This document shows positions 35,317 through 44,729 of a DNA stretch of 64,000 nt, piece after piece. Source of the DNA: Pseudomonas grandcourensis (GTDB taxonomy: Bacteria > Pseudomonadota > Gammaproteobacteria > Pseudomonadales > Pseudomonadaceae); the NCBI RefSeq assembly GCF_039909015.1, contig NZ_CP150919.1:3262501-3326500 (forward strand), read 5' to 3'. Numbering within the stretch: the first letter of the stretch is position 1; each line of letters starts with the position of its first letter. A program made the translations under genes and the position numbers. The notes under the pieces were generated by a model, which saw only the letters and a program-made list of their open reading frames with translations, was not told the DNA's origin and did no database searches.

Positions 35317-35757
35317 ATGACGACTTCTGCAAACATCGCTCAAACAACCACCTCTGAACAGAGCCGTTCCGACGTCACCCAAGCCTCGGCCTCGTTGATC
35401 GGCCGCGTACTGCTCAGCGCCATCTTCATCCTTTCCGGTTTTTCGAAACTCGCCGCTCCGGCAATGATGATCGGCTACATCGGTTCGGTCGGGCTTCCGC
35501 TTCCACAATTGGCACTGGCGGTGGCGATCATTGTAGAGATCGGCGGCGGCCTGGCACTGATCGCCGGATACCGCACCCGCACCGTCGCCGCCGTACTGGC
35601 CGTGTTCAGCGTGTTCACCGCGCTGGCGTTCCATAACGCACTGGGCGATCAGAACCAGTTCATCCACTTCTTCAAGAACATCGCGATGGCCGGTGGCCTG
35701 CTGCAGGTCGTGGCCTTCGGTGCCGGTCGCTTCAGCCTCGACGCCCGCCGTCGTTGA
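35317..35757 (+). CDS. DoxX-family membrane protein
   Basis: A 146-residue protein with four helices (residues about 25-45, 60-85, 88-108, 115-138). The pattern RVLLSAIFILSGFSKL and MMIGYIGSVGLPLPQL is standard for DoxX proteins, which are linked to oxidoreductase partners and thiol or oxidative stress. AAGGA lies before the ATG. The next gene, a quinone oxidoreductase-like enzyme, starts 76 bases later and is probably in the same operon, under the divergent LysR regulator. Confidence 0.9.
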   Translation: MTTSANIAQTTTSEQSRSDVTQASASLIGRVLLSAIFILSGFSKLAAPAMMIGYIGSVGLPLPQLALAVAIIVEIGGGLALIAGYRTRTVAAVLAVFSVFTALAFHNALGDQNQFIHFFKNIAMAGGLLQVVAFGAGRFSLDARRR

Positions 35758-35833
35758 TACCCCCCGCGCTGCGCAGGGCACGCGCCCACGCAGCGCAATG
35801 TTTTCTCCCTTCTTTTCGATTATCGAGGCCTCC

Positions 35834-36757
35834 ATGAAAGCCCTACGCGTATACGAATACGGCAGTCCTGATGTATTACGCCTGGAAGAAATTGCAGACC
35901 CTGTCGCCGGCGTTGGCGAGGTGCTGATCGATGTCGCCGCAGCCGGGGTCAACCCGATTGACTGGAAAGTCCTGTCCGGCGCCATGAAAGCGTTCATCCC
36001 GTTGCCGCTGCCTTTTACTCCGGGCGTTGAGGTGGCCGGCACCGTCGTCGCGCTGGGGGAGGGCGTCACTGAGTTCAACATCAGCGATGAAGTGTTCGGC
36101 TTCATCAACATCGTCGGCGGTTACGCGACCAAAGCCGTTGCCCAGGTTTCCAAACTAGCGCTCAAGCCAAAATCCCTCAGTGTCTTGCAGGCTGGCGCTG
36201 TTCCGGCATCGGCATTGACGGCGTGGCAGGCACTGACCGAACACGCTGGCGTGCAACGTCGACAGAAGGTATTGATCCACGCCGCGGCCGGTGGCGTGGG
36301 CAGTATGGCCGTACAGATTGCCAAGTACCTGGGCGCTGAAGTCTACGCAACGGCCTCGGCACACCACCATGCCTACCTGAAGGAAATCGGAGCGGACTAC
36401 ACCATCGACTACACCACCCAGGCTTTTGAGGAACTGGTATCAGGCCTCGATGTGGTACTGGACCTGGTGGGTGGCGAAACGCAAACCCGTTCGTTTGCGG
36501 TACTGAAAAAGCACGGCGTGCTGGTGTCGCCGGTTAGCGCTCCAAACATGTCGCTGGCCAATGACTACGGCGTGACCCCCGCGAACTTCGCCACCCGTTC
36601 GGATGGCCGGCAGCTCTCGCTCATCGCCGAACTGTTCGACAAGGGACACCTCAACGTCGATGTAGAGACTTACCCCTTGAGCGAGGGGACAATCGCGATC
36701 GAGAAAAGCATGGGCCGTCACTTACGGGGCAGGCTTGTTCTCGATACAACAAAGTAA
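35834..36757 (+). CDS. NADP-dependent quinone oxidoreductase-like MDR protein
   Basis: A 307-residue medium-chain dehydrogenase/reductase; ATG 35834 follows GAGG. Residues 1-120 form the catalytic GroES-like domain (MKALRVYEYGSPDVLRLEE, AGVNPIDWKV, PFTPGVEVAGTVVALGEGV), and the nucleotide site is AAAGGVGSMAVQIAKYLGAE. The zinc-binding cysteines of alcohol dehydrogenases are absent, which places it with zinc-free quinone or enone reductases. It follows the DoxX gene. Confidence 0.9.
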   Translation: MKALRVYEYGSPDVLRLEEIADPVAGVGEVLIDVAAAGVNPIDWKVLSGAMKAFIPLPLPFTPGVEVAGTVVALGEGVTEFNISDEVFGFINIVGGYATKAVAQVSKLALKPKSLSVLQAGAVPASALTAWQALTEHAGVQRRQKVLIHAAAGGVGSMAVQIAKYLGAEVYATASAHHHAYLKEIGADYTIDYTTQAFEELVSGLDVVLDLVGGETQTRSFAVLKKHGVLVSPVSAPNMSLANDYGVTPANFATRSDGRQLSLIAELFDKGHLNVDVETYPLSEGTIAIEKSMGRHLRGRLVLDTTK

Positions 36758-36835
36758 GTGGTTGCCAGTGATTGTTCCTGGAGTTGGGCGTCGATACTGG
36801 AGACGCCCATCAATCCCTGTGTTGGGTGGCGAGTG

Positions 36836-37909
36836 TTACTCGCGTTCCCGATCTATAGCTCGCCTCACCTGGTTCAGCAGGTGATCGACATCCTCGGCGG
36901 TGGTGGCGAACGAGGTGACAAAGCGAACAACATTTGGCCCCCAGCGATCATGGTAGAACCCGAAGCCGGCCTTTAGCAGCGCATCGATCATTGCCTTGTC
37001 CAGCCGACAGAACAGGATGTTCGCCTCGGTGCCGCCGAGCACCTCAACGCCGCTCAGGCCGGCAAGTCCCTGGGCCAGGCGCTGGGCGGCAGCGTTGGCC
37101 TTGCGTGCGTTGCGCAACCAGAGGTCGTCGGTCAGGTACGCATCGATCTGCGCCGCCAGAAAACGCATTTTGGAAAACAGATGGCCTGCGCGCTTGCGCC
37201 GGTAACTCATCTCGGTGGCGAGGGAGGTGTTGAACAGGACGATGGCTTCCGCCGCCAGCACGCCGTTCTTGGTGGCACCGAACGACAGGGCATCCACGCC
37301 GGCCTTCCACGTCATCTCGGCCGGGGAGCAGCCAAGCGACACCAGGGCGTTGGCGAAGCGCGATCCATCCATATGCAATCCCAGGGAGGAGGATTTGCAG
37401 ACGTCACCAATGGCTGCGATTTCATCCAGGGTGTAGATGCTGCCGACTTCGGTGGCCTGGGTGATGCTGACGCAGGCGGGTTGGGTCGTATGCACGTCGC
37501 CGACTTTGTCGCGAGTGCGCTCGCGCAGTCGGACGATATCCAGCTTGGCCGCCGGGCCGTCGACGGTCATCAGCTTCGCGCCGTTGGAAAAGAACTCCGG
37601 CGCGCCGCATTCATCATTGTTGATATGGCTGGCGGGGTGGCAGTAGATGTTGCCCCAGGGTGGCGTCATCGCGCTAAGGCACAGGGCGTTGGCGGCGGTG
37701 CCGGTGGGTACGAGGAGCACTTCGACGTCACGCTCGAAGATCTCGCAGAACTTGCGCCGGACCTGCGCCGTCAACTCGTCGGTGCCATAGGGACTCGCCT
37801 GGCCTGTGCTGTGTTTGACCAGGGCTTGTGCCACCTCCGGCGATGCACCGGCGATGTTGTCACTTGAAAAACCCAGCGCGGGCGGCCTGTTTGTTTCACC
37901 GTTCATCAT
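36836..37909 (-). CDS. ltaE: Low-specificity L-threonine aldolase-type PLP enzyme
   Basis: About 357 residues from ATG 37909 (37906 is also possible; a longer in-frame start at 37957 adds an atypical tail). The fold-type I PLP pattern is clear: [14 protein letters not shown] region as [52 protein letters not shown] and the PLP lysine in [15 protein letters not shown]. It cleaves threonine or allo-threonine to glycine and acetaldehyde. It is monocistronic and convergent with the MDR gene. Confidence 0.88.
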   Translation of the reverse strand: MMNGETNRPPALGFSSDNIAGASPEVAQALVKHSTGQASPYGTDELTAQVRRKFCEIFERDVEVLLVPTGTAANALCLSAMTPPWGNIYCHPASHINNDECGAPEFFSNGAKLMTVDGPAAKLDIVRLRERTRDKVGDVHTTQPACVSITQATEVGSIYTLDEIAAIGDVCKSSSLGLHMDGSRFANALVSLGCSPAEMTWKAGVDALSFGATKNGVLAAEAIVLFNTSLATEMSYRRKRAGHLFSKMRFLAAQIDAYLTDDLWLRNARKANAAAQRLAQGLAGLSGVEVLGGTEANILFCRLDKAMIDALLKAGFGFYHDRWGPNVVRFVTSFATTAEDVDHLLNQVRRAIDRERE

Positions 37910-38019
37910 CCATATCTCGGCTGTGCGGGCAAAGGTGTTTCGCCCGGATTGGCGCATCCTATGGAGAGGGAAGGTTGTTGCGCTTGTAAAAAATTGACGG
38001 TCGCCTGATGGTCGGCGGC

Positions 38020-38835
38020 CTAAGACCTGTAGCGCGATGGCGCGACGCCGAATGCCTGCCGAAAGGCGCGATTGAAATGGCTTTGATCGTAAAAGCCGAC
38101 GGCGTGGGCGACATCGATGATCGGTTGCTCGCTGCCAGACAGCAGACCACAGGCCCGTTCAAGACGCAGGCGAAGCAGCCACGCGTGGGGCGTCATGCCG
38201 ACCGTCCGCTTGAACTGCTTGAGAAACGGGAAACGCCCCAGCCCACAGAGTCCGGCGAGATCATCGAGGGTGATTCGCTCATCGATGTGACTGAAACAAT
38301 AGTCCCTGACGCGAGACCATTGCAGGGGCGATAGCGTGCCGGTAATCGTTTCGGGCTTGATCGCCCGTGACTGGCTCAACAGCTGTTCAAGCAGGCTGAA
38401 CCATTGCGTCTGCACCGCCAGGCTGCCTGGCCCAACGGCCTCCTGCATCGCGTCGTGCAACCCACGCAGGTTACCGGCAAGCCCCGCGTCTTCCAGCAAC
38501 ACACCGGTCAATTCAAGCTCTCTCGATTGACCGCTGATCTCCTCGGTCAGGCTCGCAACCAGCGCCTGGGACAGTCGGAATGTCTTGAGCGTATAAGCGT
38601 CGCCGCCCTCGGGCAGACCGTCGTGGATTTCGCCCGGCGGCATCAGGGCAATCCTTCCCGGACCTAAAAGAAACGACTCGCCTTTGGATCGATGACGCTG
38701 GATGCCTTCGGTGACAAAACCAACGTGGAAATCGAGGTGGTAATGGCGATCGAAACCGGTGTCTACAAAGCGCGCGGACCCCAGCACCAGGCCTGGTACT
38801 TCGGACACGTGATGGTACTTGGCATGCTCAGTCAT
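38020..38835 (-). CDS. AraC-family regulator with cupin-like sensor domain
   Basis: A 271-residue protein. The N-terminal half is the AraC-type jelly roll ([22 protein letters not shown] and [15 protein letters not shown]), and the C-terminal DNA-binding domain has [20 protein letters not shown] and [20 protein letters not shown]. It is divergent from the NmrA-like gene at 39083, whose promoter carries one copy of the duplicated ~94 bp segment. It could act on that gene together with the LysR protein at 40007. Confidence 0.9.
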   Translation of the reverse strand: MTEHAKYHHVSEVPGLVLGSARFVDTGFDRHYHLDFHVGFVTEGIQRHRSKGESFLLGPGRIALMPPGEIHDGLPEGGDAYTLKTFRLSQALVASLTEEISGQSRELELTGVLLEDAGLAGNLRGLHDAMQEAVGPGSLAVQTQWFSLLEQLLSQSRAIKPETITGTLSPLQWSRVRDYCFSHIDERITLDDLAGLCGLGRFPFLKQFKRTVGMTPHAWLLRLRLERACGLLSGSEQPIIDVAHAVGFYDQSHFNRAFRQAFGVAPSRYRS

Positions 38836-38946
38836 GAAACCCGTTCAACAATCGGCGAGGAGGGCGGGGACCACAAAGTTTAGGTCCACCAGCGGTATAG
38901 ATCCATGGGTTGCCAGCAATTGGCCTCAGGCTGGATATGTTTGCTC

Positions 38947-39040
38947 ATTCCTCGTACAGCTGGATGAGTGCAATCCAATTCTCCCGACTACTCAATCAAT
39001 CGGACCACCCCTACTGTTTCAGGTATCGGGCCGTGAGGCT
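38947..39040. repeat. Duplicated promoter segment, copy 1 (before the NmrA-like gene)
   Basis: This segment aligns without gaps to 40927-41020, exactly 1980 bases downstream. An identical 20-base core TGGATGAGTGCAATCCAATT lies at 38961-38980 and contains the dyad TGGAT-N7-ATCCA. Further matching blocks are CGACTA..TCAA..AATCGG and AGGTATCGGGCCG. It ends 42 bases before the NmrA-like start. It is probably a shared regulator-binding region plus promoter. Confidence 0.8.
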
Positions 39041-39082
39041 CGTCGATTTTTCCACCCAGTCATCCTTCAAAGGAAAACGACC

Positions 39083-39988
39083 ATGTCAAATACCCGAAAA
39101 CTCATTGCCGTCGTCGGCGCAACCGGTCATCAGGGCGGCGCCGTTGTGCGTGCGTTGCAGGCAAACGGTCAATTCAAGGTCCGTGCGTTGACGCGCAATC
39201 CGGCCGAACATCTGCAGTTGGCGGACGAAGTCGTGCTGGCGGATCTGACTCGTCCGCAAACACTGAAAGACGCGTTTGCCGGGGCACACGGCGTTTTTCT
39301 GGTCACCAACTTCTGGGAGCCGGGTACGGACGAGTACACCCAGGCGCTCGCGGCCGTTCACGCGGCCAAAGCGGCCGGTGTTCAGCACTTCATCTGGTCG
39401 ACGCTACCGAACGTGGAGGCGATCAGCCAAGGCAAACTCGATGTCCCGCATTTCACCGACAAGGCAAAGATCGACACAATCGTGAGCGAGGCCGGATTTG
39501 CGCACCACACCTTCGTGATCGCACCGTTCTTCTATCAGAATCTGCTGGGTGTAATGGCACCGCAGAAGCAAGCAGACGGGACGGTGGGATGGGCGCTGCC
39601 GCTCGATCCGAGGCAGCGCGTCATTCACATGGGTGACATCTCCGAACTCGGCCCCGTCGTGGCAGGCGCATTCGCCCAGCCTGAACTGGTCGGGAACGGC
39701 GAATACTTGCCGATGGTGGGCGACTTCCTGAGCTTCAACGAGGTCATCACCGAGTTGAATCGACTGGGACACAAGGTCTCGTTCAAGCACATCCCGCCAG
39801 AAGTTTTTGCCGGCTGGTTCCCGGGAGCCCAGGAGATAGCGCAGATGCTCGCCTACTTTGAGGCCCACACTTATCTGGGGGCCGATTCGCGCGAGGCCAT
39901 TGCTCTGGCCAACAAGGTCGCCGGCGTAGAACCGACGAAGTTCGCCGCGTGGGCGAGGGAAAACTTTGCGGTGCCGGCCATCGCCTGA
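39083..39988 (+). CDS. NmrA-like NAD(P)-binding protein
   Basis: A 301-residue atypical short-chain dehydrogenase; AAGGA precedes ATG 39083. The nucleotide motif is VVGATGHQGGAVVRAL at residues 9-24, followed by VRALTRNPAEH and DLTRPQTLKDAFAGAHGVFLVTNFWE. The usual SDR Tyr-x-x-x-Lys is not obvious, as expected for NmrA-type redox sensors or quinone reductases (HSCARG, QOR2). It shares its promoter segment with the pirin gene 2 kb away. Confidence 0.9.
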   Translation: MSNTRKLIAVVGATGHQGGAVVRALQANGQFKVRALTRNPAEHLQLADEVVLADLTRPQTLKDAFAGAHGVFLVTNFWEPGTDEYTQALAAVHAAKAAGVQHFIWSTLPNVEAISQGKLDVPHFTDKAKIDTIVSEAGFAHHTFVIAPFFYQNLLGVMAPQKQADGTVGWALPLDPRQRVIHMGDISELGPVVAGAFAQPELVGNGEYLPMVGDFLSFNEVITELNRLGHKVSFKHIPPEVFAGWFPGAQEIAQMLAYFEAHTYLGADSREAIALANKVAGVEPTKFAAWARENFAVPAIA

Positions 39989-40006
39989 TGCATCGATTGC
40001 CGCTCG

Positions 40007-40918
40007 CTACGGGTGCACCTCTGGTGCGTCCGACGCATTCAACTTCTCGATCACCAGGTCGATGAAGGCCGATACTGCGAGCGGCAACTGTCGTCGGCTT
40101 GGATACAGCACGTTCAGGCCATAGCCTTTGGGTTGGTATTGCGCCAGCACCGGGACGAGTACACCGGCCTGAACATCGAGCCTGGCCATCACTGGTGGCA
40201 GTAGCGCGATGCCGAGGCCGGCCACAGCGGCCCTGCGCAGTGCCTGTGCGGTATTGCCACTGAAGCGCCCGCTGACTTGCACTTCCTCCTCACCCTGCGG
40301 GCCGACCAGGCGCCATGTGGCGTAGCCGCCGGGTTGCGCCGAGATCACACAATCGTGGTCCACCAGGTCTTGCAACGTGCGGGGTGAGCCGTGTGCGGCA
40401 ATGTACGCTGGGCTTGCGACCATTCCGACGCTGCGCGGGTCAAGGATCTGACGGCCGACAAAACCGGAGTCGCGCAAGGCGCCGCCGCGAAACGCGACGT
40501 CGATCTGCTCTGCAATCAAGTCGGCCTTCCCATCGCTGAGTACGAAGTCGAGCCGCACACGGGGATGCGCGGCGAGGAACCCGCTCACCCAGTCCATCTG
40601 GAAGAAGTCGAAGAAGTCGGCCGGTGCCGCCACGCGCACCAGGCCACTGGGCTCGTGACTGCCCGTCACCAACTCCTGTCCGGCTTCGAGCAAACCGTCG
40701 ACTGCGCCTGCACAGCGCTCATGAAAGTCGTGCCCTGCACTGGTGAGTGTGAGCTTGCGAGTGGAGCGTTGCAGCAGCCGCGTGCCGAGGTGTGCTTCGA
40801 GCTGCTGGATGCGGCGACTCACGGTATTGGGCGGCATGCCCAGGCGTCGTGCCGCCTCGGCAAAGCTGCCGCTGCGGACTACCTGCACAAACATCGCGAT
40901 GTCATTGAGGTCGAGCAT
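40007..40918 (-). CDS. LysR-family transcriptional regulator
   Basis: A 303-residue protein with winged helix MLDLNDIAMFVQVVRSGSF, then AEAARRLGMPPNTVSRRIQQ, and effector domain starting GLVRVAAPADFFDFF. AAGGA lies 9 to 10 bases before the ATG. It is divergent from the pirin gene, and copy 2 of the duplicated promoter segment sits in the shared promoter. Because copy 1 lies before the NmrA-like gene, this LysR is the best candidate to control both. It converges with the NmrA-like gene. Confidence 0.92.
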   Translation of the reverse strand: MLDLNDIAMFVQVVRSGSFAEAARRLGMPPNTVSRRIQQLEAHLGTRLLQRSTRKLTLTSAGHDFHERCAGAVDGLLEAGQELVTGSHEPSGLVRVAAPADFFDFFQMDWVSGFLAAHPRVRLDFVLSDGKADLIAEQIDVAFRGGALRDSGFVGRQILDPRSVGMVASPAYIAAHGSPRTLQDLVDHDCVISAQPGGYATWRLVGPQGEEEVQVSGRFSGNTAQALRRAAVAGLGIALLPPVMARLDVQAGVLVPVLAQYQPKGYGLNVLYPSRRQLPLAVSAFIDLVIEKLNASDAPEVHP

Positions 40919-40926
40919 GGCCGGTC

Positions 40927-41020
40927 ATTCCTTGTCGTCGTGGATGAGTGCAATCCAATTGTATCGACTAATCAAGTAATCGGCCTCGCTCTATTGTTCG
41001 AGGTATCGGGCCGAAAGGCT
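40927..41020. repeat. Duplicated promoter segment, copy 2 (before the pirin gene)
   Basis: Gap-free match to 38947-39040. The 20-base core is at 40941-40960 with the TGGAT-N7-ATCCA dyad at 40941-40957. It begins 9 bases upstream of the lysR start and ends 17 bases before the pirin start. Confidence 0.8.
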
Positions 41021-41037
41021 TTCCACTTCGAGTGATC

Positions 41038-41955
41038 ATGATGAACGTTCAGCTACAACCTCCTATCGCGACTGATCCGCGCTCTGCACGCGAAGCCGAA
41101 ACTCACCGCGCAATCAGCTATCGCACCACGGGCAGCGGGCACGGCGCTATTGTCCGGCTGATGAGTCCTGGCGATCTCGGCCACCTGATCAAGCCCTTTG
41201 TGTTCCTTGATCTGTTCGAAGGTGAGAGCTCATTCATCAACGGCATGCCCATGCATCCGCACTCGGGCATCGCCACCGTCACGGTGATCACCGAAGGCAA
41301 TTTGCGCTTCGAGGATGCTGATTCGGGTACCGGGATGATTGACTACGGCGGTGTCGAATGGATGCGGGCCGGCGGCGGGGTCTGGCACGGCAAGGAAATG
41401 TCGGTAGGCACTTCGAAGCGGATTCAAGGTTTTCAGCTGTGGATTGCACTACCACCGACCTTGGAAAACGCCAGTGTCGATAGCCAATATCTGGAGTCAA
41501 GCGTGATGCCTGAAGTGGGGCCGGCGCGGGTGATTCTCGGCGCGTACCAGAGTGTCCAGAGCCCGGTGCGTGCTCCCGCTGGCATGAATTACCTGCTGGT
41601 CACGCTACGAGCCGGGGAGTCCTGGACTTACATACCACCCAATGGGCACGAGTCGTTGTGGTTGAGTGTCAGCCGCGGCACTTTGTCCGCACCAAGGTTG
41701 GTCAACGCAGGAGAGATGGCCATCTTCGAACCCGGCAACGGCGCAGTGACGCTCAAGGCGCTGAACAAAGACGCCGTCTTCGTGATTGGTTCAGCAGAAC
41801 CTCATCCCTACGATCTGGCGCTGGGAAACTACTCGGTGCATACCAACCCGCAGGCGCTGCGTGCGGGAGAGGCGAAAATTGCCGAGATTGGCGTTCGCTT
41901 GCGTGAGCATCTGAAAAAGCCCGGCGGGTCAGCCGGCGTGCCGGTTTTCAAATAA
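41038..41955 (+). CDS. Pirin-family protein
   Basis: About 305 residues. The first cupin has the pirin metal site: HPHSGIATVTVITEG, later WMRAGGGVWHGKEM, which supply three His and one Glu. Bacterial pirins are metal-dependent quercetinase-like or regulatory proteins linked to redox stress. The start is uncertain between ATG 41038, ATG 41041 and GTG 41032, with only a weak GAG ahead. It is paired with the divergent LysR gene and ends in a hairpin terminator. Confidence 0.92.
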   Translation: MMNVQLQPPIATDPRSAREAETHRAISYRTTGSGHGAIVRLMSPGDLGHLIKPFVFLDLFEGESSFINGMPMHPHSGIATVTVITEGNLRFEDADSGTGMIDYGGVEWMRAGGGVWHGKEMSVGTSKRIQGFQLWIALPPTLENASVDSQYLESSVMPEVGPARVILGAYQSVQSPVRAPAGMNYLLVTLRAGESWTYIPPNGHESLWLSVSRGTLSAPRLVNAGEMAIFEPGNGAVTLKALNKDAVFVIGSAEPHPYDLALGNYSVHTNPQALRAGEAKIAEIGVRLREHLKKPGGSAGVPVFK

Positions 41956-41970
41956 CTTGTGAGCCATGGC

Positions 41971-42000
41971 GGCGCGCCCTCCGTGTCAGGATGGCGCGCC
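41971..42000. terminator. Hairpin between convergent pirin and SlyB-like genes
   Basis: GGCGCGCC at 41971-41978 pairs with the second GGCGCGCC at 41993-42000, and three further pairs close the loop after one mismatch. TTT follows on the + strand. It lies between two convergent genes and may serve both. Confidence 0.55.
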
Positions 42001-42024
42001 TTTGTCATGTTGCAGTCACCGCTG

Positions 42025-42480
42025 CTAGCTTTGTGGCACCACCCGCGCTTCGTTACCACTACCCTCGACATACACGTTCATGCCTTTTCTCAGCGCCGGA
42101 TTGATCGGCTGGGTCACTTGAACCAGTACGCCGCTGTGGGTGCGCACGATGATCTGCTGTGCGTCCACGGGCTGATCATATTTTTTCTTTTCGACGTAGT
42201 TGCCGCCTGCCGCCCCCGCGAGGGCACCGGCGACCATCGCCACATCCCGGCCGGTACCCTGGCCGATCAGGCTACCCAGGCCCAGACCGCCAATACCGCC
42301 CAATATGGCACCGACGCCGCTATCGTGATTGGTCTGCATCTGGGTCTGTGTGATCTGCTCGATTTTCCCCGAGCGAATTTCCATCTCGCCAGCGCCTCCA
42401 CTTCCGGCACCCACTGCGGCACAGCCGCCAAGCACCAGACCAAGAAGCGTAATCGTCAGCCAGGAAGCGATTGTTTTCAT
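42025..42480 (-). CDS. Glycine-zipper outer-membrane lipoprotein (SlyB/PcpY-like)
   Basis: A 151-residue protein with a lipoprotein signal (MKTIASWLTITLLGLVLGGC) and Cys20 as lipid site. The glycine zipper runs GVGAILGGIGGLGLGSLIGQ and continues VAMVAGALAGAAGGNYVEKK, the 2TM pattern of SlyB and the 17-kDa antigen family. The C-terminal part (IIVRTHSGVLVQVTQ) is the usual beta region. GGAG stands 7 bases before the ATG. It is expected in the outer membrane, where SlyB-like proteins stabilise the envelope. Confidence 0.9.
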   Translation of the reverse strand: MKTIASWLTITLLGLVLGGCAAVGAGSGGAGEMEIRSGKIEQITQTQMQTNHDSGVGAILGGIGGLGLGSLIGQGTGRDVAMVAGALAGAAGGNYVEKKKYDQPVDAQQIIVRTHSGVLVQVTQPINPALRKGMNVYVEGSGNEARVVPQS

Positions 42481-42657
42481 CGTCGAACTCCATTTTCAGA
42501 GGAAGTGGGTCATGCACACGCATCCAATGACGTTAGACGAAAAAGCCTGGTGCATGCGGTTGTTCGGCAACAAGACCCTCTGTCGCCACTCGACTGCTCC
42601 CACTATTTAGGGTGTTTACTTCCAGTCAGGCCCTTCATGTGCAGAAAGGAATACACG

Positions 42658-42822
42658 ATGAGCAATCAACAGATGGCACCTGAAACAACAGGTGTTGCGG
42701 TGAAGTTACTTGCAACAGACCAGCCAAAGCGTTGGCGAAAAGCTGTGTGGAAAATGAGCTTGCCAGGTAACTGGATAATCCGGGGCGATTCAAGTGGGCT
42801 CTACGTCTACCGCGAGGTTTAG
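42658..42822 (+). CDS. Small hypothetical protein
   Basis: A 54-residue protein, MSNQQMAPETTGVAVKLL to the end LYVYREV. ATG 42658 follows AAGGA with good spacing. The middle part (RWRKAVWKMSLPGNWIIRG) is basic and Trp-rich. It has no signal peptide and no family was recognised. It stands alone in front of the diguanylate cyclase gene. Confidence 0.45.
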   Translation: MSNQQMAPETTGVAVKLLATDQPKRWRKAVWKMSLPGNWIIRGDSSGLYVYREV

Positions 42823-42957
42823 TGAGATACTGGCATCGTAAGACACGGACTTCCCTTTTACTGCATGGATTGCACCCCGCTTGAAAACCATAGCGCTTAC
42901 CTTCGCTTTACTTGTTCCCATCGGCACCACGCACGCTTTGCGCGTTGAGAAGCCCGA

Positions 42958-44520
42958 ATGATGTTTACCAGGCGGCGCGGCTCCCTGGTGGGGTTCACTC
43001 TTCTGGCGGTCGGTTTGGTTGGTTTCTCGACCTTGTTACTGCTGACATCTGAGACCGAACGCCGGGAAACGCGTTTTTCAGAGTACGTACAGAACATTTC
43101 CGGCATCGTGCACAACCAGCTCGATACCAATGAAGCGGTATTGTCGGGTTTCTCAGCCTTTCTCCAGGCCGTCGACCAGAGCGATACGGAAGCAGCAACT
43201 CGCTATGCGGCAGCGGTTTTATCCGCGTACCCTCACATTTACATGCTCGAGGCGGCGAGGGCGGTCCCCGTCGCCGAGCAGGCTGCATTTGAAGAACTGT
43301 TGAGACGCACCTGGCGTCCGGATTTCGCACTCAAGGATTTCCCGAGCCTCGCTCAGCAACCTGCCCAGCGTCAGGTCGATCTCAATGAGACCTGGCCCGT
43401 GATGTTCATGTACCCGCCACTCCCGCAATCCAGTTCGATCTATGGCGTCAGGCTGGAAACCGTTGGGCATCTTTCATATGCACTGGCTCGAACCCGCAGT
43501 AATCAGAAACCCGTCGTATCACCCGTTTTCTCGATGTTCGAAGGTGGTAATGCTTACATTCTGATGCAGTCTGTCCGTCGGACCGAGGATGCAAGAGAGA
43601 GCACACGCCCCAATTTTTTCGGCAGCACGATGTTGTCTTTGCTTTTGATCAGAACGGACTCGTTATTGGAAGCCGTGAATGATGCGAACGTCGATCCTTT
43701 CGTCCATATCAGCGCTGTTCTGAAAACCGGTGCCGGTTCAGAAAACAACGTGTTTTCTACAGACACAGAGCAGGCCGGTTTCCTGGATCAGCTTTTCCTG
43801 CCGTGCCTGACTGATCGGGTCGACATCAGAAACGCGTCACAACCCATGACGTTGCTGTTTGAGCGTCAGTTGCGGTTTGGGGATGTTCTGAGCGCCGAAA
43901 CATTGGTGATCCTTGCCGTTTTGGCCGGGGCGCTTGTCCTCATGCCGCTTGTGTTGATCCGGCATTTCAAGGCGATAGAAAGGGCTGAAGTCGAGCACGA
44001 GCGAGCAACGTATCTGGCAACCCATGACGTACTCACACAATTGCCCAACCGCTACCTCTTTGCCGATCGTTTTGAGCAGGCCATCGCCAACTGGAAAATG
44101 GATGGGACTCAGTTTGCCGTGTTGTTGATCGACCTGGATCACTTCAAGGAAATCAACGACGAATGCGGCCATGAGGTAGGCGATCAAGTGCTTCGAACGG
44201 TCGCAAGTTGCATGCTTCAGGCGACTCGCTCGCGTGACACAGTCGCACGCTATGGAGGGGATGAATTCGTCATTCTGCTCACGGACATTACCAGCGCCGA
44301 GAGTGCTGAAAAAAAGGCGGAGAGGTTGTTTGAAGCCATCGCACAGCCAGTCATGACAACCGCTGGAGAGCGAACGCTCTCGTGCAGTATCGGGGTTTCG
44401 CTGTTTCCGGTTCACGGCCAGAGTCTCGACACTTTGCTCAAGGCGGCGGATCAGTCCATGTATGGCGTCAAACAATTAGGTCGCAAAGGCATTGCAATGA
44501 CTGAAACGTTAGAGACCTGA
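42958..44520 (+). CDS. Membrane diguanylate cyclase with CHASE-like periplasmic sensor
   Basis: A 520-residue protein. A first helix (about residues 10-30) and a second near 320-340 flank a periplasmic region of about 280 residues with CHASE features (HNQLDTNEAVLSGFSAFLQA and YPHIYMLEAARAVP). The GGDEF domain follows: DVLTQLPNRYLF, IDLDHFKEINDECGHEVGD and RYGGDEFVILL, with the inhibitory I-site RSRD five residues ahead. It should make cyclic di-GMP in response to an external ligand, with product inhibition. There is no EAL domain. Confidence 0.92.
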   Translation: MMFTRRRGSLVGFTLLAVGLVGFSTLLLLTSETERRETRFSEYVQNISGIVHNQLDTNEAVLSGFSAFLQAVDQSDTEAATRYAAAVLSAYPHIYMLEAARAVPVAEQAAFEELLRRTWRPDFALKDFPSLAQQPAQRQVDLNETWPVMFMYPPLPQSSSIYGVRLETVGHLSYALARTRSNQKPVVSPVFSMFEGGNAYILMQSVRRTEDARESTRPNFFGSTMLSLLLIRTDSLLEAVNDANVDPFVHISAVLKTGAGSENNVFSTDTEQAGFLDQLFLPCLTDRVDIRNASQPMTLLFERQLRFGDVLSAETLVILAVLAGALVLMPLVLIRHFKAIERAEVEHERATYLATHDVLTQLPNRYLFADRFEQAIANWKMDGTQFAVLLIDLDHFKEINDECGHEVGDQVLRTVASCMLQATRSRDTVARYGGDEFVILLTDITSAESAEKKAERLFEAIAQPVMTTAGERTLSCSIGVSLFPVHGQSLDTLLKAADQSMYGVKQLGRKGIAMTETLET

Positions 44521-44701
44521 TCTGACGAAGAGATGATGGAATGCTTGCCGGCTGGTCTCGGGGTGCGGCAGGCGTTGATCACGCTGGAGGTACCGCATAC
44601 ATGATTGAAATTATGGGTTATGTCATATGTTCATAAGCGGGCCGTCTTCTTGCTCTGGGAGAGTACCGGCCGAATCGTTGGGCTTTGCGGCCAGTTACTG
44701 A

Positions 44702-44723
44702 GGGAGCGAGCAAGCCCGCTCCC
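44702..44723. repeat. REP-like palindrome next to dppF
   Basis: GGGAGCG and CGCTCCC are 7-bp arms around AGCAAGCC. Read on the minus strand it contains GGGAGCGGGCTTGCTCGC, the common Pseudomonas REP sequence. It lies 7 bases beyond the dppF stop, and a run of five T follows on the + strand, so it may also end transcription. Confidence 0.65.
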
Positions 44724-44729
44724 ACATTT

